NCBI GenBank assembly: GCA_030642205.1
Contig: DAOWOF010000120.1
Span: 1-7,127 of the forward strand
Length of the DNA stretch: 7,127 nt
Reading direction: 5' to 3'
From: Desulfobacteraceae bacterium
GTDB lineage: Bacteria > Desulfobacterota > DSM-4660 > Desulfatiglandales > Desulfatiglandaceae
A model generated the notes under the pieces. The model saw nothing but the letters and a program-made list of their open reading frames with translations. It was not told where the DNA came from and did no database searches. How positions within the stretch are numbered: the first letter of the stretch is position 1; each line of letters opens with the position of its first letter. A program made the translations under genes and the position numbers. Below are positions 1-5,083 of this stretch, piece after piece.

Positions 1-12
1 TAACGCTTAATA

Positions 13-18
13 TATAAT
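13..18 (+). promoter_or_regulatory. Possible sigma-70 -10 box for the desulfurase operon
   Basis: A perfect TATAAT hexamer lies here in an AT-rich stretch. Its -35 partner would fall before the first base of the window, so it cannot be assessed. If used, transcription would start near base 25 and give a leader of about 140 bases that includes the inverted repeat at 96-153. AT-rich DNA throws up such hexamers by chance, so this is weak. Confidence 0.25.
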
Positions 19-95
19 GATAAATTACACCTAAACATTCGAGCAAAAAAATGGTAGTCTCCATAAAATAGTAACCTAAAATTAGCATTGTTAAT

Positions 96-153
96 TCCGG
101 ATAGTTTCATTGCAACATATTGAAACAATGCCACTAAAAAAGAGCTGTCCGGA
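96..153 (+). promoter_or_regulatory. Inverted repeat / foldable leader just before the desulfurase RBS
   Basis: Bases 96-107 can pair with 142-153. The core is CCGGATAG (97-104) against CTGTCCGG (145-152), with one U-G wobble, extended inward by wobble-containing pairs. Nested directly inside is a second stem, CATTG (108-112) with CAATG (126-130), capped by CAA (113-115) with TTG (120-122). The outer 3' arm ends right beside the GGAG ribosome-binding core at 155-158, so folding could affect translation. Seen as DNA, the same bases form two direct copies of TCCGGATRG (96-104 and 148-156) 52 bp apart, which would instead suit a protein operator. The pairing is read by eye, and no known riboswitch class was recognised. 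Confidence 0.4.
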
Positions 154-167
154 TGGAGAAATGATCC

Positions 168-1319
168 ATGACACCTGAAAAAGAAGACTGCATTTATCTC
201 GACCACAATGCAACAACCCCCGTCTGTCCAGAGGCTTTAGCGACCATGCTCCCTTATCTTAAAGGAGATTTCGGGAATCCATCAAGCGCCCATATGTTGG
301 GAAAAATAACCAAGCAAGGCGTTGAGGATGCCAGAAAAAAGGTAGCTGCCCTGGTAGGATGTCAATCCCATGAAATCATCTTTACTTCTGGAGGAAGTGA
401 ATCAAATAACATGGTCTTAAAAGGCATTCTTGATTTCCAAAACCTTCAAGGATGCCACATTATTACATCAGCTGTTGAACACCCCGCGATCCTGAATCCA
501 GCCCTTTTTCTAATGGAATTAGGCGTTGAAGTAACGATCCTGCCTGTTGATAGCTTTGGCTGTGTAGATCCGGATGAAGTTTACAGAGCCATTCAGCCAA
601 ACACGCGCTTGATATCTATTATGCTGGCCAATAATGAGACCGGCGCTTTGCAGCCTGTCAGAGAAATTGCGGCCATTGCAAAGGCACATGGTGTGCCGAT
701 TCATACTGATGCGGCCCAGGCAGTTGGCAAAATCGAGATAAATGTCAACAACCTTGGCGTTGATTTTTTAAGCATTGCGGGACATAAATTATACGGGCCA
801 ACAGGGGTTGGAGCGCTCTTCCTGCGTGACGGGCAATCAATTACGCCCTTAATCCATGGGGCCGCCCAGGAGAATGGAAAGAGGGCCGGCACAGAAAATA
901 TTATTCTGTCAGCAGGGCTTGGAACAGCCTGCGAAATTGCCCGAAAGGGCATGAAGGAGGAGATAAAAAGGATAAGCGCCATGCGTGACCGGTTGCAAGG
1001 TATTTTGTTTGAAAACATAAAAGACCTGGTATTAAATGGCCATCCAACTAAAAGGCTGCCCAATACCCTTAATATTTCTATCCCCGGAATAGCAGGGGAG
1101 CAAATTCTTGAAGCCCTTCCAAATATCATGGCATCCACAGGGGCTGCTTGTCATGATCGGACAGTCGAATTATCCCACGTCCTGGCTGCTATGGGGGTAC
1201 CTGCTGAAATTGGAATGGGGGCAATCAGATTAACCCTTGGAAAAGGTAATTCCCATGAGCAATTAAGAGATGCCGCGGGATTGATAATTCGACAGATAAG
1301 GAGGATGCAGGATGCATGA
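168..1319 (+). CDS. Cysteine desulfurase, SCLY-like (NifS/IscS superfamily)
   Basis: This 383-residue, full-length fold-type I PLP enzyme should take sulfur from L-cysteine, or selenium from selenocysteine, as an enzyme persulfide or selenide plus alanine. It should be cytosolic, as no signal peptide or membrane segment is seen. Visible landmarks are the N-terminal DHNATTP, TSGGSESNN (73-81), the His of SAVEHP (H105), ANNETG (154-159), HTDAAQ (D181, Q184), the Schiff-base Lys in AGHKLYGP (K207), RAGTEN (239-244) and the substrate-carboxylate Arg of AIRLTLG (R354). The catalytic Cys is C328 in STGAACHD. That loop, followed by HVLAAMGVP, resembles eukaryotic selenocysteine lyase (GAACH) more than the SGSACTS loop of IscS/NifS, and GAAQE replaces the usual GGGQE. 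The ATG is preceded by GGAG (155-158). The next gene overlaps it by 8 bases. Family is certain; substrate preference and partner acceptor are not. Confidence 0.93.
   Translation: MTPEKEDCIYLDHNATTPVCPEALATMLPYLKGDFGNPSSAHMLGKITKQGVEDARKKVAALVGCQSHEIIFTSGGSESNNMVLKGILDFQNLQGCHIITSAVEHPAILNPALFLMELGVEVTILPVDSFGCVDPDEVYRAIQPNTRLISIMLANNETGALQPVREIAAIAKAHGVPIHTDAAQAVGKIEINVNNLGVDFLSIAGHKLYGPTGVGALFLRDGQSITPLIHGAAQENGKRAGTENIILSAGLGTACEIARKGMKEEIKRISAMRDRLQGILFENIKDLVLNGHPTKRLPNTLNISIPGIAGEQILEALPNIMASTGAACHDRTVELSHVLAAMGVPAEIGMGAIRLTLGKGNSHEQLRDAAGLIIRQIRRMQDA
1298..1304 (+). promoter_or_regulatory. Strong Shine-Dalgarno inside the desulfurase gene
   Basis: AAGGAGG lies seven bases before the ATG at 1312 and inside the last codons of the desulfurase. 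It fixes the start of the hydrolase and shows that the 8-base overlap is real rather than a start-calling error. Confidence 0.8.
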
Positions 1320-1902
1320 AATAAAAGGTGATAAACCGGCTCTACTGGTAGTGGATATGCTCAAGGGAAGCTTCAAAAAAGACAAAAATCTCGCGATTAC
1401 GCCCCTGGCTATTAAGATTATTGGACCAATTAACGCGCTAATCAGTGTCTTTAGAGAAGAAGGGTGGCCTATTGTTTTTCCCTCTGATGCTTTTCATGAA
1501 GATAGTTTTCTTTTTAGCGGAGGAATTAAGCCCCATTCCCTGGCAGGCTCTGAAGACGCAGAAGTAGTTGATGAGCTTGATCATCGACAGGAAGACCTGT
1601 TTTTACCCAAACCCAGTATGTCAGCTTTCTTTAAGACCGATCTGGATCAGTGGTTAAGGGAAAGAGATGTGACTCTTTGCGCGGTTGCCGGTCTTACATC
1701 TAATTTTTGCGTTCTTGCCACAGTCATGGATGCCCTTAGTTATAACTTTAAATCAGTGTTACTGGAAAATTGCACAACCTCATTTTCACAGGAAGTGCAT
1801 GAAAAAACCTTGAGTATTTATCGCAGAAATGCCCTTTATCCATTATTCAGGGTATGTTCCTCAGAAGGATTGATCAGGGATCTTAAAACAGAAATGGTTT
1901 GA
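1312..1902 (+). CDS. Isochorismatase/nicotinamidase-superfamily cysteine hydrolase
   Basis: This is a 196-residue cytosolic alpha/beta hydrolase of the isochorismatase-like superfamily. The catalytic triad is readable: Asp15 in LVVDML, Lys100 in FLPKPS, and nucleophile Cys133 in GLTSNFCV. DAFHEDS (59-65) and KPHSLAGSEDAEVVDEL-type sequence (73-89) resemble the metal-binding region of nicotinamidases (D59, H62, H75), and SAFFKTDLDQWL follows the lysine as in that group. Family members hydrolyse amides such as nicotinamide, isochorismate, N-carbamoyl compounds or ureides, so the substrate cannot be read from sequence. No siderophore or NAD genes are adjacent, so EntB or PncA names are not justified. 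It overlaps the desulfurase gene and has a perfect Shine-Dalgarno, so the two are probably made together. The last part, about residues 150-196, is the usual helical/strand C-terminus and appears complete. Confidence 0.88.
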   Translation: MHEIKGDKPALLVVDMLKGSFKKDKNLAITPLAIKIIGPINALISVFREEGWPIVFPSDAFHEDSFLFSGGIKPHSLAGSEDAEVVDELDHRQEDLFLPKPSMSAFFKTDLDQWLRERDVTLCAVAGLTSNFCVLATVMDALSYNFKSVLLENCTTSFSQEVHEKTLSIYRRNALYPLFRVCSSEGLIRDLKTEMV

Positions 1903-1907
1903 TTTGG

Positions 1908-1972
1908 TTGGGCTGGCTAAACAAAGCCGCAGGCGTAGTTGCGCTACGTTGAGGACATCGAATATCAGCCAA
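1908..1972. repeat. Imperfect nested palindrome in the convergent gap, possible dispersed repeat
   Basis: The outer arms are TTGGGCTG (1908-1915) and CAGCCAA (1966-1972), which pair with a one-base bulge. An inner perfect stem, CGTAG (1934-1938) with CTACG (1944-1948), encloses a TTGCG loop. The segment is clearly more GC-rich than the rest of the gap. The layout is that of REP- or MITE-like intergenic palindromes, but only one copy is present here, so repeat status is an inference. No T-run follows either arm in a position expected of an intrinsic terminator for the + strand genes. Confidence 0.4.
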
Positions 1973-2022
1973 AAATGACCTGAAGATGGGATGTTAGATG
2001 TTCAAATTAGTTACGGACAACT

Positions 2023-2054
2023 CCTTATCTTAATGAATAGGCTCATTGATAAGG
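2023..2054. terminator. Hairpin between convergent operons, possible terminator without T-tract
   Basis: CCTTATC (2023-2029) pairs with GATAAGG (2048-2054), and inside it AATGA (2032-2036) pairs with TCATT (2043-2047). This gives 12 base pairs, a two-base bulge at 2030-2031 and a six-base loop. The 3' arm (as read on the + strand) covers the stop codon of the REC-HATPase gene. The stem is AT-rich and neither side carries a clear T-run, so termination, transcript-end protection or chance are all possible. Confidence 0.35.
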
Positions 2055-3197
2055 GATACTCATGATCACTGATGTCCCTATATCTTCTTTGGAATCAATC
2101 CGTATCCTGCCTCCATAGGCTTCTATCATGGCCTTCACGCTTGCTAGTCCGAGACCACTTCCCTTGCCTACTGACTTTGTAGTAAAGCCAGGGGAAAAAA
2201 TTCGGGGTAAATGCTCTCTTGAAATACCTTTTCCTGTATCAGTTATCTTGATGGTTACAAATTTGGCATCAGAACAGGTTTTAACAGCCAATCTTTTGGG
2301 TCTGGCCTCTGACAGGGCATCGATTGAATTTTTTAAAATATTATCAAAAACTTGCTTGATTTGCGCGGGATTCCCCATAATAAAAGGCAATGAATCGGCA
2401 AGCATGAGTTTTTTTTCTATTTTCTTGAATCCACTATTATTCTCGTAAAATATCAACTCTTTTTTTATTATCTTATTGATATTAATGGGTTCATTTTTTA
2501 TAAGAGTATTTTTCCTTACATGATTTAAAATTGCAGCGATTTGGTCTTCTATATCGCAGATGCCTGATTGAATAAAATTCAGGTGGTCTTTTAACTTGGT
2601 AAGATCAGGATTATCCTGAATTAACACAAAATTGGAAAGATCAATCCAGCCCCGGATATCCTGCAACGGATTATTGAGATTATTAACGATCTGGGAGGCA
2701 TATTTACCTATCTCTGCCTTGTTCTGTATTGCCAGGATCTCTTTGGTTCTTTTTTTAACTGTTTCTTCCAGAGAGTGACTATATTTTTTTAATTTCACTA
2801 AAAATTCTTTTCTCTCTTGTTTGACATTGTATAAATCAATGCTCTGATGAATTGTAATTTTGAGATCCAGATCACTCCATGGTTTGAGAATATAGCGATA
2901 AACATTCCCCTCATTGATAGCATTCAATATCGTCATACTTTCAGACTGTCCGGATAATATCAAGCGAATGATATCAGAATCATGCTCTGCTACCTTGCGA
3001 AGCAGAGTTAACCCATCCATTCCAGGCATATTGAGGTCTGAAACAACTACCTGAACCTTTTCTTTTTGGAGCATCTTAAGGGCATCTTGACCATTCGCTG
3101 CAAATAAGGAATAAAAAGGCTCTGATCTCATAGACCTTTTTATACTACGCAGGATTCCTTGCTCATCATCTACAAAAAGAACTTTGCGTTTTTCCAT
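2043..3197 (-). CDS. REC-DHp-HATPase protein lacking the H-box histidine
   Basis: This 384-residue soluble protein has three parts. An N-terminal receiver (1-125) shows acid pair D10/D11, phospho-acceptor D54 in VVSDLNMPG, S82 and K105 in LKPW. A coiled coil (about 125-165) contains VKKRT. A kinase core follows, with a DHp-like segment (about 160-235) and a HATPase_c domain (about 245-384). The N-box (N286, N290), G1 DTGKG (320-324), F-box FSPGF (334-338) and G2 GKGSGLGL (344-351) are all intact. In the DHp helix, however, the expected AHEINNPL reads VNNLNNPL (171-178), so the phospho-acceptor His is Asn172 and the following Glu is Asn. Autophosphorylation by the classical route should not occur. 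Phosphatase, scaffold or ATP-sensing roles are possible. I chose the ATG at 3197, which has AGGA just upstream; an in-frame TTG at 3227 adds 10 residues but lacks a Shine-Dalgarno. It is the last gene of the cluster. Confidence 0.88.
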   Translation of the reverse strand: MEKRKVLFVDDEQGILRSIKRSMRSEPFYSLFAANGQDALKMLQKEKVQVVVSDLNMPGMDGLTLLRKVAEHDSDIIRLILSGQSESMTILNAINEGNVYRYILKPWSDLDLKITIHQSIDLYNVKQERKEFLVKLKKYSHSLEETVKKRTKEILAIQNKAEIGKYASQIVNNLNNPLQDIRGWIDLSNFVLIQDNPDLTKLKDHLNFIQSGICDIEDQIAAILNHVRKNTLIKNEPININKIIKKELIFYENNSGFKKIEKKLMLADSLPFIMGNPAQIKQVFDNILKNSIDALSEARPKRLAVKTCSDAKFVTIKITDTGKGISREHLPRIFSPGFTTKSVGKGSGLGLASVKAMIEAYGGRIRIDSKEDIGTSVIMSIPYQ

Positions 3198-3280
3198 AAA
3201 ATTCCTGTTTAAATTTTCTCTCCGCAATGCAGGCAGAGATGATAACGACTTGCCTTTTAGCCCATAGATGCTATTATTTT

Positions 3281-4093
3281 TTATATATAAAACAACAGGA
3301 TGGCGCCCTTTCCTCTAAATTCACCTGTTAAGGGTGAAATAGCAAGTTTCCATATTTTATCTTCTACTTTCAAGTCTTTTAAAAATTTTTGTTCATTATT
3401 CTCAATAACATTGAAGATATTTTTTACTACTTCACCGGAAAAATAATCAGATATTTGGTCCCCTGTCCTAAGGTAACGCGCATAAAGCTGTTTAGTTTCA
3501 CGGTTGGCAATAGCAATCATCCCTTCTAAACCGACTCCTATAACAGGGCATGGGAGTTCATTTAACACAACCTGAGATAATTGTAAGGCCTGATTTTGAA
3601 TTTCAAGGTCCACTGTCCTCTCTTGAACCATTTCTTCCAGATGCCGGTTTATTTTTTCCAGTTTTTCTTTTTGCTTGCAATTTTCCTCATTAAGCTTCCG
3701 GTTGGCAACGAAAAGGTCATGCTGTTCCAGTGACCGCTTAATTTCCTGCTTTAACTCATCATCCTTCCATGGTTTTAATAAAAATTTATAAATATTCCCC
3801 TTATTGATTGACTCGGTAATGGAATCCACATCTGTATAACCGGTAAGAATGATTCTCATAGTATCGGGATATTTCTCTTTGACTTTGGCTAAAAATTCGG
3901 AGCCGCTCATCTCAGTCATCCTCTGATCACTTAGCACCAGATCGACATTATTTTCCTCCAGGACAAGCAGCCCCTGACGACCGCTACTCGCAGTCAGAAA
4001 ACGATAGCTATCTTTTCGAAATAAACGTTTTAAAGACTTGAGAATTCCTTGCTCATCATCAACACATAAGATCGTATGAGTAAATTCATCCAT
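3281..4093 (-). CDS. Response regulator: REC-coiled coil-PAS, no classical output domain
   Basis: This 270-residue soluble protein has a receiver at 1-125 with D12/D13, phospho-acceptor D56 in LVLSDQRM, T84 in ILTGY and K107 in LLKPW. A charged coiled coil follows at about 125-170 (RKLNEENCKQKEKL, then VQERT). A PAS-like domain occupies about 171-270 (ELPCPVIGVGLEG opening strand, closing strand GAILLFYI at the very end). No DNA-binding, GGDEF, HD or kinase module is present, so the PAS domain itself would be the output or a ligand/partner-binding part. In the receiver, the usual RMPGMSG reads RMTEMSG, losing the Pro after D-x-x-M. The ATG at 4093 gives the usual short lead-in to ILCVDDE. An in-frame TTG at 4132, preceded by GGGA, would add 13 residues and is a weaker alternative. 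Gaps of 120 bases upstream and 83 downstream separate it from same-strand neighbours. Confidence 0.85.
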   Translation of the reverse strand: MDEFTHTILCVDDEQGILKSLKRLFRKDSYRFLTASSGRQGLLVLEENNVDLVLSDQRMTEMSGSEFLAKVKEKYPDTMRIILTGYTDVDSITESINKGNIYKFLLKPWKDDELKQEIKRSLEQHDLFVANRKLNEENCKQKEKLEKINRHLEEMVQERTVDLEIQNQALQLSQVVLNELPCPVIGVGLEGMIAIANRETKQLYARYLRTGDQISDYFSGEVVKNIFNVIENNEQKFLKDLKVEDKIWKLAISPLTGEFRGKGAILLFYI

Positions 4094-4144
4094 TTTGTTT
4101 ATTACCCTTAGGGACAAAGCCGAAATACCCAATGTATTCCCGCG

Positions 4145-4173
4145 GTTAAAGTTTTCTTCCCTGACCTTGACAA
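4145..4173 (-). promoter_or_regulatory. Candidate internal promoter before the REC-PAS gene
   Basis: On the - strand, TTGTCA (4173-4168) and TTTAAC (4150-4145) are separated by exactly 17 bases. They match the sigma-70 -35 and -10 boxes at 5/6 and 4/6 positions. The pair sits in the 120-base gap after the HDOD gene and would give a leader of about 45 bases ahead of the ATG at 4093. It would let the last two genes be expressed apart from the first three. The match is modest and seen by eye. Confidence 0.3.
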
Positions 4174-4213
4174 AAAAATTCCGGTTTTCGTTCAGACAGT
4201 ATTTATTAACTTA

Positions 4214-5083
4214 TTACTGAATAAAGATTTGGCAGGCCTCTTGAATATCATCCTTTATTTCGGGCAACCATTCCGAAACAGGACTTATTTTGTTTTCTAT
4301 TACCCATTGTGCATCAGCTGTAGACAAACTTGCATCAAAATCAGGATTTGGGTCGGTCATAAAACCATGCACAAAGAGATCAGCCATATGAATAATCATT
4401 ACCATATCTTTGTCAAATTGGCTTTTTTCAACTTTATGATGATGAGAAATAATGTCTACCAGATTATCCGGGAGCTGCCACTTTTTGGCAAGATGAGCGC
4501 CAATCCGAGCATGTGTAATATTGATTTCTTTTTGTTCGGCTTCAAAAAATGATATATTTTGCTCCTTTAGAGCATTCCAAACCTGTTTAAAAAGATCAGG
4601 AAAAAATTGATAGAGCACAATTCGTCCAATATCATGCAGTAACCCGCCAGTAAAAACATCCTCCGGGTCAGAAGAACCAATCCTTGCGGCAAGATATTTG
4701 CCGGTTACTGCCACAGAGATTGAATGTATCCAGAAATCTTTAATATCAAAGCCTTGCAAGGCTTTTTTATTATTAAAAGCATCAATAACAGAAACCGCGA
4801 CAAGCGCGTTTCTGACTGTATTATATCCAAGGATTATAATTGCACGGTCAAGACTGGAAATTTTTGACTTTAAACCAAAAAAGGCCGAGTTTACAAGTTT
4901 CAATATCCTCGGAACCATTGACTGGTCCTTTTTTATTGTTTGGCTTATCTCTTCCACAGAGACATCAGAATCTTTTAGCATTCTATTGACTTCAAAAACA
5001 ATAGAAGGCAAGGATGGCAGATTCTCAATTGCATCAAGTTTTTTTAGTATCTGTATCTTTGAAGGTCTCATTTTTAAACTCAT
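4214..5083 (-). CDS. HDOD domain protein
   Basis: This 289-residue soluble protein is made almost entirely of an HDOD domain (about 15-240). It opens with the diagnostic IENLPSLPSIV (19-29), then the DQSMVPRILKLVNSAFFG segment (53-70) and a SLDRAIIILG helix (78-86). It keeps HD-type residues: H120, the HD pair H150-D151 in GLLHDIG, H191, H197, a HHH run at 214-216 and H232. HDOD proteins usually act as signalling adaptors rather than proven phosphohydrolases, so catalytic activity is open despite these residues. Its ATG overlaps the stop of the upstream REC-HD-GYP gene as ATGA, with no clear Shine-Dalgarno, which points to translational coupling and a shared task. Translation ends in two tandem TAA codons (4216-4211). 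Family assignment is firm; the partner and pathway are inferred. Confidence 0.9.
   Translation of the reverse strand: MSLKMRPSKIQILKKLDAIENLPSLPSIVFEVNRMLKDSDVSVEEISQTIKKDQSMVPRILKLVNSAFFGLKSKISSLDRAIIILGYNTVRNALVAVSVIDAFNNKKALQGFDIKDFWIHSISVAVTGKYLAARIGSSDPEDVFTGGLLHDIGRIVLYQFFPDLFKQVWNALKEQNISFFEAEQKEINITHARIGAHLAKKWQLPDNLVDIISHHHKVEKSQFDKDMVMIIHMADLFVHGFMTDPNPDFDASLSTADAQWVIENKISPVSEWLPEIKDDIQEACQIFIQ

Noticed and set aside
701..1138. 145-codon open frame on the - strand inside the desulfurase gene
   Set aside because: It lies wholly antisense to a well-conserved enzyme, and its translation shows no family motif.
1312..1902. Naming the hydrolase EntB (isochorismatase) or PncA (nicotinamidase)
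   Set aside because: Only superfamily residues are visible; no carrier-protein domain, siderophore genes or NAD salvage genes are present to support either name.
1908..1972. Intrinsic terminator for the desulfurase-hydrolase operon
   Set aside because: The 3' arm is followed by AAAAATG rather than a T-run on the + strand, and the inner loop structure is not terminator-like.
2128..2448. 106-codon open frame on the + strand opposite the HATPase domain
   Set aside because: It is antisense to the conserved ATP-binding boxes and has no recognisable domain.
3198..3227. TTG start adding 10 residues to the REC-HATPase protein
   Set aside because: There is no Shine-Dalgarno before the TTG, whereas the ATG at 3197 has AGGA at good spacing and gives a normal receiver N-terminus.
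4094..4132. TTG start adding 13 residues to the REC-PAS protein
   Set aside because: A GGGA precedes it, but the added residues have no receiver homology and the ATG at 4093 gives the usual N-terminal length. It would also clash with the candidate promoter.
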